Shown in pieces: positions 1 to 9,545 of a stretch of DNA of 64,000 bases (the stretch's first letter is position 1; the number at the start of each line of letters is the position of its first letter). Position numbers and translations under genes: made by a program. The notes under the pieces were generated by a model. The model had not been told where the DNA came from. It worked only from the letters and a program-made list of their open reading frames with translations, and ran no database searches. This stretch comes from Adiantum capillus-veneris (Eukaryota; Streptophyta; Polypodiopsida; Polypodiales; Pteridaceae), in the NCBI GenBank assembly GCA_014529385.2, contig CM043962.1, positions 52,283,905-52,347,904 on the forward strand, given 5' to 3'.

Positions 1-590
1 AGCTCAAAGGACATTTATGACACTTTGTTGCCTCTTTTTAGTGGTGAAAGTTTGAATGTAAATTCCAATGAGGCAAATGTATAGCCTATGGGGGTTTTTG
101 AAAATGTTACAGATCAACCTATTACTGATGCAGATGTACTTGATGAGGAAAGGGCTGAAAATGAGGAGGCTAGAGGTATGCCAAAATGGTTGGTGCATAC
201 ATTGCATGACAGTAAATTGGATGCACCTTTGTCTAGTCATACTCGTTGAGGCTCTCGCCATGCATCTTATTCATCAGATTGTTATGCTTTGGCTATGTCT
301 AGCTTACATGATATTGAGGAACCTCTCTTTTTTTATGAATCACAGAATTCAAAAAATTGGATGGCTACCATGCAATCAGAATATGATGCACTTATAGAAA
401 ATGACACATGAACTTTATGTGATTTGCCTCCAGGCAAAAAGGCCATTGGTACAAAGTGGGTTTACAAGTTGAAATGCAAGCCGGATGGTGAGGTTGATCG
501 CCATAAGGCTCGACTTGTTGCAAAAGGCTATGCGCAACAAAAAGGCATAGATTATGAAGAAACTTTTGCTCCCAATTGTTGTATGACTAC
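1..590 (+). pseudogene. Ty1/copia reverse transcriptase fragment
   Basis: The forward strand encodes the start of a copia-type reverse transcriptase (RVT_2). From about 330 to 585 the frame reads ...YDALIENDT, a stop, then TLCDLPPGKKAIGTKWVYK, followed by a HKARLVAKGYAQ..GIDYEETFAP block. These are the standard N-terminal RVT_2 motifs. A TGA stop near 408 (probably from TGG) breaks the frame, and similarity ends abruptly near 590, well before the YVDD active site. No LTR is visible in the window, so the rest of the element lies upstream or is lost. The homologous sequence that follows belongs to a different gene family, so 590 is a junction. Identification is firm; the element boundaries are not visible. 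Confidence 0.85.
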
Positions 591-1760
591 TGTTATTTCT
601 AGGGCACATGTCATGCCAAACATCACTCATGAGGTCTTTATATTTCAAAAATTTGGAATGGAAAATAAAGAGTCAATTATTGACAAATTGACACCCGATC
701 CGAGAGAATGGGCCATGGTGGAAATAACTGTGAAGGCAAAGTATTCCCATGGTGCTACACCATGGTACAACACTCGTGTGAATTGATTTCTCAACTTGTG
801 TTGAAGGTGATACCTACACTACATATTTTTACATTAATGTATATCATTTTCAATATGGTTTTATATTTTAGGATGACTTCAATGCATTTATGTCCAAAGA
901 GAAAGCAAAGCTATATGCACTTGGACTAAATGTTCTTGAGAAGAAGAAGCGACTAGACAAGGCCACAAAGGTGGAGGAGGAACTATTTGAAAGATACGGG
1001 ATACAAGTGCCTATCAATCTCCAATCCTCTAAATGGTGACGAGTTCTTCGAGTTGCTATTTGACATTAAATGGGATGAACCTGGCAAGCTAAAGATCAAA
1101 AGAGATAAGCTATATTATCTAGCAAGATCAAGGATAACTCACGAGAGGTAATCAAGCTCTTTGTTTCTCATCTGATAATAATGTTGTTGATATTTAATTT
1201 TTCCATATGCTTGCTTGATATGATTTATTGTAGAAAGAAGATAATTTTGCACCTCATAAGTCTCATTAAGTCTAAAGATCCACAATATCCTCATTTTGGT
1301 GACTACAAACTTTTTTAGAGTTACATGAAGAAGGAAACTTATTGGGCTCACTTGCATGGGGAGGCTAAACTTATGATTGAAAGGTTACAAGTAGAAGGTC
1401 CACAACTTCCAAATTATTTTGACCTATTCAACAAGATGAGCATTAGGAATCATTTTTTGCAGGTAGATATGTAAGCATTGTATTTAATAGATTATAGACG
1501 TGTTTGGATTTACACAAGATCAACTTGATTATGTTTTTTGCTTGTCACTATGTATGTAGGTTGTTTTTAATCTAATGGACACGGTGAAGTCTTCTGACAC
1601 TAGTGAAAAAATGTTGAAACTTGTGTTTTTGGCTAAGAGAGTAATTTACAAGTTTGTATCTTTGTCTTACACTCTTTAGCAACGTGAGATGGTCGATTTT
1701 GTTTTAAGTACAGCTATGTGATGGTTGAAAATTTTGAGAATGCATTACATTTAGGTGTAT

Positions 1761-2368
1761 AAGAAAATCCTTAAATCCCACGTGGGAGCCCAATATGAGA
1801 TGGACGGTTTTTTAAGAAAAGAAATTATGTGATGGATGAGTGTACTGATTACGGCATTAATTTTGTTGTTCAAGAAATTCCTTGAACCTCATGTGGGAGC
1901 CCAAGATAGGGTGGATGGTTTTCTTTTGACAAAGAGGTATCCGTACAAAGGAGACTGTGGAAAAAAATTTAAGATTTATATTGTTTATATTTATCTCTCT
2001 ATTGTGATTCTATTTCATAAGATTTGCAAGAAGAGGCCACTTGAATCATTTGCCATGGTTATGTGATTGCTGGCCATACTGAGTATGATATGGTTTAGCT
2101 TTTGGTTTGTATGAAAATCCTTAAATCCCTTGTGGGAGCCCAACATGGGGTGGTGGATGGTTTCTTTTGGTAAGAAAGATATGTGATAAGTGACCATATT
2201 GAAAATACTTAAATCCCATGTGGGAACCCAAGATAGGGTGGGCTTTTTTTTTTAATTAATTGCCATGGTTATGTGATGGTTGAACATATTGAGTATGGTT
2301 TAGCATATAATTTGTAAGAAAATCTTTTAATCTCATGTGGGAACCCAATATAGTGTGGACGGTTTTTT
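1761..2368 (+). repeat. Five degenerate intronic repeats
   Basis: A unit of about 50 bp recurs at about 1761, 1871, 2110, 2201 and 2311. It has the form AAATCCCACGTGGGAGCCCA followed by AGATAGGGTGGACGG and a T-run. The spacers also resemble each other (TTATGTGATGG..CATATTGAGTATGG). The array fills the long intron of the split gene between its exons at about 1650 and 2500. Copies are diverged, so it is old. Function unknown. Confidence 0.7.
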
Positions 2369-2937
2369 AAAAGTGGTCTCCATACAAAGGAGACTAGCAA
2401 ATTTTTTATAAATCGTATGTCTTCTTTAATATGTATTGCTTGTGATTCTATCTAATTCTATTTGCATGTGTTTTTTAAAGTGGATGATGCTTTAAAAATT
2501 GTCTCGATGGATTAGGCAATTCATTGATGAGGAGCAATAGGATGCAACCCCACCAACATTCACTACAGACTGGATTAATGTGCGTGATGAGAATACCATG
2601 TCCTCTCCCTCTGTGCTTGAGAGAAAGGTGACAACATGGGAGGAAAATGTTTGCTCTTGGTGGTTGGATTATCCACTGGGAGTTGTTCCAAAGCAAGAGA
2701 TATACTTACGGGAGAGTAAGTACTTCAACACTTGTGGCTCTTATTTTCTTGAGGATGACCATATTCTTTAGTGCTAACATATGTCACATTATGTTGTATG
2801 GTTGTTGAGGTGAAGGGTTTCAACACAAGAGTGATGAGTACGTGGAGGACACATTCACTTTCTCTCATTTCTCATGAAACTACCCAATACACCATTGGGA
2901 GTGGGTCTCAAGCTACTCCATTAGCAAACAATGCACT

Positions 2938-2946
2938 CAAGAAGTG
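2938..2946. repeat. MULE target-site duplication, left copy
   Basis: CAAGAAGTG abuts the left terminal inverted repeat and is repeated exactly at 13871-13879 beside the right one. Nine base pairs is the usual duplication length for Mutator-like elements. Confidence 0.92.
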
Positions 2947-3009
2947 GGGCGCAATTTTTGGGCGAGCAATTTTTGGCGAGCACTTTTTAAGAATCGGGCG
3001 AGCAGATTC
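2947..3009 (+). repeat. Left terminal inverted repeat of the MULE
   Basis: 63 bp starting GGGCGCAATTTTTGGGCGAG. It contains the internally repeated motif GGCGAGCA three times (about 2961, 2975 and 2997). It matches the reverse complement of 13808-13870 with about nine mismatches and no gaps. Repeated GGCGAGCA units are plausible transposase-binding sites (inference). Confidence 0.92.
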
Positions 3010-3030
3010 CCAAAATAAGGAACAATCTAC

Positions 3031-3033
<3 letters not shown>

Positions 3034-3098
<65 letters not shown>
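3034..3098 (+). repeat. (CT)n microsatellite inside the left TIR
   Basis: About 33 CT units begin some 25 bp inside the left TIR. A similar CT tract lies about 50 bp inside the right TIR. Confidence 0.97.
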
Positions 3099-3101
<3 letters not shown>

Positions 3102-3242
3102 CAACTAAAATTTGATTGTCGTTTCATGAACAACTTACATTCAAACAAAAAACACCATGGATTCATTCAATACACTATTAATAAGAGAAACAGAAGTTCC
3201 CTACACACAGTTCTGGTCTATTTCATATAGCAAACCCCAAAT

Positions 3243-6200
3243 CTATGTGTTCCATTGCATCAAAAGTAAATACATATGGGGGGGGATACATCGTGGGTGA
3301 TGTGGATGAAAGAAGGGCGATGGGGAGCCATATGCTCTGGGAGGAAACCAAGGTCGTGCCAATGGGGGCAGTACACCAAATGGTGGGGGAACTCCTCCAA
3401 ATGGCAGAGGGTACAAACTATATGTGGGGGGGGTTGTAGGTAGTGAAAGAGGCAATGGATCAACTCCGGGCAGGGCCTCAGATGTGGAGGCAATGAATGC
3501 ACTGGGAGACGGTCCAGTTGCACGACATGCCAAAACTAGGGCCATGAAACTGGGATACGGTGTTGCTACTGCCCCGCCCTGACTGCTGAGTGGTGTCGAG
3601 AAAGGTGGCTCGAGCAGATGAAGCTGCTCTGACACCTACTTCGGTTGCTCAGCTACCTGAGCTCTGACAATCCTATGAAACATCATTGTCAAGCCTAAAT
3701 CGGAAGGTAGGCGCTGAGCTGGCTCCAGACAAGCACTGAAAACTGCCCAATCCTTCTCACAACTGATGCAATGCCTACGTAGTAGTAACATTGTGCTGCC
3801 AATGTCCCCACTCCTGCAAAACAATCCAACACAGCATCTCCCATGTCTGTGAAGGTACCTAGTAACCATCTACAAAAAAAAAGTAATCTTTAGATTTATT
3901 ATACCTATAATTTTATAGGAACAATCAGAAAAATTTCCAAAAAGTTTCTACCACCTAGCAAACGCTGGACTCCTCTCAACACCTCTACGATAAGGCCGGC
4001 CTATACGATCAAGCATCCACTGTGTGGAATCTGAACCTAGTAGCTTCTCCCACAACGTGTCGTCATCTGCAGAGAAGCCACGTACATTTGTTGCAATCTC
4101 TCCATCCGCTCGATCATACCTCGGAAGCCGATACCCACCGGTTTTAGGGGGTGAAAAAATGACCAGCAACAAAGTACCAACCTAAGAATGGAAGTAAAAC
4201 ATTATTATTTTGAAATGAAAACATCGAAGTTACTATTCATTATCAAAACCAAAAAAAAAACATACCCCCTCTAAATAGTCCTAAACAGTCGTACAACTAG
4301 ATTCGGGCAGCCATATGTACAATATCCTCAACAACTGGAAACCAGCTCCCTCTATCTTTGAAGTGACAATGGATGGATGTTATGCACGACATGTCGCCAC
4401 AACCATGCCATCTACCAAAAGAAACTCGGTTTCCAGAAGGAATGCAGCATCCACAAGCTCACTATCCCATTGGTTCCATAAAGGAACCCCACCCGTGCTA
4501 GCTGCATGTGGCCTAGTGTGTAAGGGAAAGGCCATGTACACCAAACGTACGCCACCCAATCTCAAGCTGGGGTTCATCTGCCCTGTTCTTGATAGAGAGC
4601 CCAAGAATCTACGTAATGACTGCATAGAACTGCATGCAATCTTTGTTAGCACTAAAATTGTGCACATAACTATGATTGTAAATTAGCGTGGCTTACCTGT
4701 CATTGTACAACACATCTGGAATAGCTTTTGCCAACTCCTTGGCACTAGCATGCACTGCAAGGTGGCATGGCTCTACATGCATATCTGTATGTAGATCAAA
4801 TATATCTTTCAAGCAATGCTAAAGAGAACAACACAACATTAACCATTTTCATGTACCTGGATGGTTATCTCCCACACCTCTGGCCGTGTCTGATAGGTCC
4901 TCTCCAGCCCTGCCATGTGATGGTGAACATGGAGGGGACTCCTGAATGCCCCCCACTGGTCTTGGAGTGAAGGATAGTGTCGGTACATTGTGTCTCATAG
5001 CACCAAGGCTATGAGCACTATCACTGACTTCTACAGAATACTCCACAACCACATGCTCTCACTATCACTAGAAACTACAGCCCTCTTCTTTCTCTTCCCA
5101 CGTTGCTTGTCAGCCGGTTGTGCTTGCGAGTCTTTCTTTGAGGCCTGTTTCTTCTTGTCCGGTTTCTTTGATGTGTTTGGAGATAGAGCATCCTCTATCA
5201 CAACCGCTTTCTTCTGTGACGCAGTATGCTCTGCTATTAATTAAAAAAGAACAGTTATTGAGCCCATGTTGTATTGATGCATGGCAAAGGTAAAAACTAT
5301 ATTGAATGATACCTATGTATAGCTCTTCCTCTTTGGGTGGGTACTCCTTGTCCGGGTAGTCCAGCCACCAAGGACACTTGAGCTCGCTCCCTTTAGCCGC
5401 AAGTCGTCTATCCAATCCTCAGGATATAAGCCCGTCTCCTCTCTCTCCGACATGCACCATGAATCATTGGGGTGCTTGGGAATGGGAAATATAAGAGCAT
5501 CTCTCCACCATCTACAAGACAGACCACAATGTTTTGAGCCACCAAGAACAAGATTAGTGTGTCCTACTACATTCTTAATTTGTCAATTAAAGATGTCAAA
5601 CCTATACAACAAGCATCGTGCCGTGCAAGCAAAGTGGGGTTGCTCTTCGGGATCCTGTGTGGACTTGATTCGAGCACTCCACTTCTTGAAGGCCTTTTCA
5701 AAGTGCTTGCGTCTGTATGTCAGTAATGTGTGGGCAAGTGTGCAACCATGCCTACCTTCATCCTTCTCGTGTTGGATAGAAACATCATGATTCTCGGCCT
5801 CCATTTTCTCGGCAATCTCAAGCACTCTCCTGCAGCAAATAATAAGTCACAAGTTAGATTATCAACAAATTGCTAGCTGGTGCACATAATCACAAAATCT
5901 AACCTTTCCAATTGCCACCAATACACGTGATATCGAAGCCACTGGATCCAGGCCTTCTCCGTCAAACCTATGCCATTCTCCTTCAAGGATGCATCACCGC
6001 CTTGGAGCAAATCAAGCAAGCGGGCACTTCCTAGAAAAGGAAAAGCGAGATTTATTTTTCATTGCTACATAATAAAAAGAGAAATATATTGAATGATTTA
6101 AATGACATTTACTTACTCTTTCGGGCTAATGTGTGCACGCGCAACCTCTGCCACTCTCGAGGGTGTCATTTTCGTGGTCTTCTCGGTCCAACCTGTAAAT

Positions 6201-7754
6201 GATATACATTTCTGGAAAAAATCATTGCCATTCTCTAGATTTGCAATGGTGGCTATCTCAAGCCCTTTGCGTGTAAAATATTGCTCCGTTTGAGATAGCG
6301 CTAGATTGATGCTTTCCTCGTATGCGTCAGGTTGATGCTTTCCTCGAATGATTTAAATGACATTTACTTACTCTTTCGGGCTAATGTGTGCACGGGCAAC
6401 CTCTGCCACTCTCGAGGGTGTCATTTTCGTGGTCTTCTCGGCCCAACCTGTAAATGATATACATTTCTGCAAAAAATCATTGCCATTCTCTGGATTTGCA
6501 ATGGTGGCTATCTCAAGCGCTTTGCGTGTAAAATATTGCTCCATTTGAGATAGCGCTAGATTGATGCTTTCCTCGTATGCATCATGTGCCAACTCGTAGT
6601 CAAAACTCCCTTTTGATGGCAGGCCTTCCGTTTTACTACTAAACATATGATCGAACTCTTCCTATCATTTGCCAAGGACTCAATCAAAATACACATAATA
6701 AGATTTCGCAATCAAAACATATTCTCATTTAGCATTGGTTTTAAGCATACCTTCCAAATTAGTTGCGGAAGGACAACCATTGGCAATTTTAGCCACTTTG
6801 ACTTGTTTGGACCTCTAAAATTCAAAGCCCTTTCTGCTGCCAAACGCGCTCTTGCGGGGAATTTTTACAAAAGTGAAGGTCCACCAACCCTAGCTTTCTC
6901 ATCATGAAAATATCATGCGCAGTTGTGTGAGGCACTGAAACCCTTGTGGCCCTGTTTAACACTCGATTGTAATTTACATAGCTAAAAAATAAGATGCATT
7001 TACATTCACACAAAAAAAGTTGGGCCTACCTATTCATCATTCCCAAAACCAATAGAAACTCCGTTGTCTCATGGGGTTGAAAATCAACTAGAACGCACTC
7101 CACCTTTGGTGCCTTCTCAATTGGGATGTCGTTCTCGTTTTTGTCCATGCCTCCAATCGGTGATTACCATCCCAAACCACAAAGTACCTCTCGACCATGT
7201 GACTAAGCTCAGGGATTTGACGAAGCTCCTCATCCAAACCATATGGCATTGCAAGATCCCTCGAAGTGTGACCACGACGAGAAAATTGTTTGTGATCCTC
7301 TCTAGGAATCCGTTCACTAACAATAAATCTTGCCATGGTTGGCTGGTAGCTTTTGTTTGCTGTGGAGAGTTGCAAATCGGCCACATGGTCATCATGCGTG
7401 CAAATGGTGGGGTTTGAAAGAAGTCGACATAGAGGCAAGTGTGGAAGTTTTCCATCGTATGGTGCTCTATGAGAATCCACCCAGCCCAATGAAATGTGCT
7501 TGTCGATCACATTTCCAAACGCTTCATCTCTTACATCTTCAATTGTGGTACCTGTTTCCACACGATGACTAGGTCCGGCGCTTGATTGTGTTGTTCCATC
7601 CACTCCAGTTACGATGGACACAATGCAATGTAAAGAACTCAAGGCTTGAGATTGTTCGGTATCCTGTGTGCATCGTGAAAGTACTTCTTGCGATGTACTA
7701 ACATCAACCTCATCCAGGCACCAGTATTTTTGGATTGATTTCTTGTTCTCATGC
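3243..7754 (-). pseudogene. MULE cargo gene: ParB-like and DNA methyltransferase-like protein
   Basis: Eleven exons with GT-AG borders can be placed: about 7754-7026, 6981-6751, 6661-6366, 6026-5904, 5829-5602, 5511-5313, 5233-4857, 4818-4697, 4651-4295, 4181-3955 and 3869-3243. Exon 1 has a ParB/Srx-like segment with the signature VVWDGNHRLEA followed, one base out of frame, by PKVECVLVDFQPHET. The middle exons carry WWLDYP and a Lys-rich stretch (KKPDKKKQASKKD) that could be a nuclear signal. The last three exons look like an N6/N4 DNA methyltransferase of the PF01555 type: a LLVDGMVVATCRA strand, then ARWLLGTFTDMGDAVLDCFAGVGT (motif I, like DPFAGSGT), then, one base out of frame, RHCISCEKDWAVF. 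The order IV before I fits the beta class. The position of DPPY reads AFPL, so activity is doubtful. The tail is Pro-rich after an in-frame TAG at 3636. Frameshifts near 7135, 5420, 5040 and 3760 suggest decay or sequencing errors. The start codon is unresolved. Substrate and role are unknown. Confidence 0.7.
6091..6580 (-). repeat. 255-bp tandem duplication including part of an exon
   Basis: The segment from GAATGATTTAAATGACATTT at 6091 is repeated from 6346 with a period of 255 bp and a few substitutions. The copy spans the 3' part of cargo exon 3 (GNDFLQKCISFTG, ARAHISPKE), so a second partial exon lies in the following intron. The unit nearer the 5' end of the gene joins the rest of exon 3. 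Confidence 0.88.
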
Positions 7755-7936
7755 TTGCGCTAAAGAATTAAAGAAGATAGATATAGGTTAGATTTATGAG
7801 AAATTGTAGGTAAAAGTTTGAGAAAGATAAGTGAGCAAAAGAAAACTTGAGAGAGAGAGACACAGAGAGAGAGAGAGAGATATCTGCAATAGAAGAAAAT
7901 AGACATGAGGAAAGTGAAAAGAGGAAGTCAATACTC

Positions 7937-7944
7937 TTTATAAA
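7937..7944 (-). promoter_or_regulatory. Possible TATA box of the cargo gene
   Basis: TTTATAAA lies about 180 bp upstream of the first recognisable cargo exon on the minus strand, next to a pyrimidine-rich 5' leader (7845-7885). Confidence 0.4.
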
Positions 7945-8021
7945 GCTTTCATTTTTATTTATTTATTTTAATTTTTTAATTTAATTATTTTGTCCTTGTG
8001 TGGGTGGGATAGAGGAGAGTG

Positions 8022-8024
8022 AAG

Positions 8025-8057
<33 letters not shown>

Positions 8058-8343
8058 TGTGTGTGTGTGTGTGTGTAGGCGTGTGCGTATGTGTGTGTGC
8101 ACGTGCACGTGTGTGTGTGTGTGTGCACGTGCACGTGTGTGTGTATGCATATCCATGGGCGTATACGTGTGTGTGTGTAGGCGTGTGCGTATGTGTGTGT
8201 GCACGTGCACGTGTGTGTGTGTGTGTGTGCACGTGCACGTGTGTGTGTGTGTATGCATATCCATGGGCGTATACGTGTGTGTGCACATACACGCTGCACG
8301 CAGGCACATGCGTGTGGTGTGCACACACACATGCTGGCACACA

Positions 8344-8375
<32 letters not shown>

Positions 8376-8480
8376 ATACACACGCACCTGCGTGGGCGCG
8401 TATGTGTGCGTTTGTGTGTGTATGTCACACACACACACATGCTTTTTGCAACGTGTATGTGTGTGTGCGGACACACACAC
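8022..8480. repeat. (GT)n microsatellite and GTGCACGTGCACGTG minisatellite
   Basis: Long GT tracts alternate with two near-identical blocks (about 8094-8165 and 8186-8275) holding GTGCACGTGCACGTGTG and ATGCATATCCATGGGCGTAT. Such alternating purine/pyrimidine DNA can form Z-DNA. Long open frames here on both strands are products of the repeat. Confidence 0.93.
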
Positions 8481-8810
8481 GTGGCAGTCCACGTGGCCAC
8501 GCAAGCCGCAGCGTGTCTACGTGGACTTCCCACATGTACCTTCGATGGTCGATGATACACGTGGCAGGCCACGAGCACTGCCATGCAAGCAGCACGCAAG
8601 CCACGTGGCATGCCATGTGTACTGCCGTTGGGCGATAGTACATGTGGCACGCCACGTGGTGCCTAATAAGGCTCCATGTGGCATGCCACGTGTACTGTCG
8701 ACCTACCACGTGTACCGTCGGCTAACGATGATACACGTGGCAAGTGCACGTGGACATGTGGCAGCCTGCATGGCCTTGCGTGTCCATGTGGACTGCAACG
8801 CATGCGATTC
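8480..8810. repeat. CACGTG-rich imperfect repeats
   Basis: Imperfect units built on the palindromes CACGTGGC and GCCACGTG recur many times (ACACGTGGCAGTCCACGTGG at about 8476, and CACGTGGCATGCCATGTG near 8600). CACGTG is the G-box core bound by plant bHLH and bZIP factors, and the block lies between two divergent genes. Confidence 0.7.
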
Positions 8811-8819
8811 TATGTGTGT

Positions 8820-9300
8820 AATTTGCCTCTGGCCAGAGGCGGACACACGCCCCTGCGTGGGGACGTGTGGGCGCCCATAGCCAACGCACTGGCCATGGGC
8901 GCTTGGCCGCCCATCGCCAATGCCCCGCCCTCCCCCGCCTCCGCCCCCCCTGTGAATGTACCCCTTCCCACCCATGGCCAACGCGCCGGCCTGCAAGCCT
9001 CCGCCCCCTGCCCCCCCCCCCCCGATAGCGCCCCCGCCTCTGCCCCAAGTAGCGGCCCTGCACGCAAACCCCACCTCGCCTCGCCCTGGCCCCCCCTTAC
9101 CCCGCCTCTACCCCCGTTAGCGATAACGCACACGCCCTCCCCCCCCCCCCCTTCCTCGCCGCCCGAATGGCGTGGGAGGGGGGCAGGGCGTACTATCTCC
9201 TAAACGTCCTCGTTACCTCACTTTCCAACACTTCGACTTCCACTTACAGCTTCTTGCCCCCCTATCCTTAGCACAACCGACTACTCACACATCTCCCTTA
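8820..9300. other. C-rich spacer between the two MULE genes
   Basis: Very C-rich DNA with C-runs at about 9008-9022 and 9140-9150. Open frames on both strands are Pro/Ala or Gly/Arg-rich with no domain, so I regard them as compositional. It is followed by an AT-rich stretch (9310-9475). Confidence 0.6.
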
Positions 9301-9479
9301 CACATAAACATTGAAAAAAAAAATAGAATAATTAAATTCACGTGATCACACAATCACAAACAAATATTTTGTAACAAATATTTTTAAAAAAATTGTTTTG
9401 TATTTTTTACATTAATTTTTCAAAATAATAAAATAATATTGATTTTTAAATTTATAACGGCTATATTATTAGACGTGAG

Positions 9480-9486
9480 TATATAA
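9480..9486 (+). promoter_or_regulatory. TATA box of the MULE transposase gene
   Basis: TATATAA lies in an AT-rich region 66 bp before the ATG at 9546, a usual plant spacing for a short leader. Confidence 0.55.
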
Positions 9487-9545
9487 ACAATTTGTTAGTT
9501 TATACAATGTGATCTTGTGCTTAATTATTTGCTTAGCATATTATT

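Larger units (their letters stand above)
598..2946 (+). pseudogene. 5' part of a ParB/methyltransferase-like family gene, split by the MULE
   Basis: This is a decayed spliced gene whose predicted exons match, in order, those of the minus-strand gene inside the adjacent MULE. The first exon (about 600-760) has RAHVMPNITHEVFIFQKFG against RATRVSVPHTTAHDIFMMRKLG. Then come about 870-1147 (GDEFFELLFDIKW; donor at GAGAG/GTAATC), 1234-1462 (MKKETYWAHLHGEAKLMIERL), about 1561-1650, about 2500-2715 (CSWWLDYPLGVVPKQEIYL against CPWWLDYPDKEYPPKEEELY) and 2818-2946. The upstream ParB-like exon is missing and copia sequence takes its place. Stops and single-base shifts (for example near 1030, 1316 and 2540) show it is not functional. 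The reading frame at 2946 (ALKK..) continues in frame at 13880 once the MULE and one target copy are removed. Confidence 0.7.

Noticed and set aside
7968-8880. Long open frames on both strands (Cys/Val/His-rich, up to 283 codons)
   Set aside because: They run over (GT)n and related repeats, open in several frames at once, with no domain; they are repeat products.
8676-9203. Pro/Ala-rich plus-strand frame and Gly-rich minus-strand frames
   Set aside because: C-rich composition opens all frames; no conserved motif and no matching gene structure.
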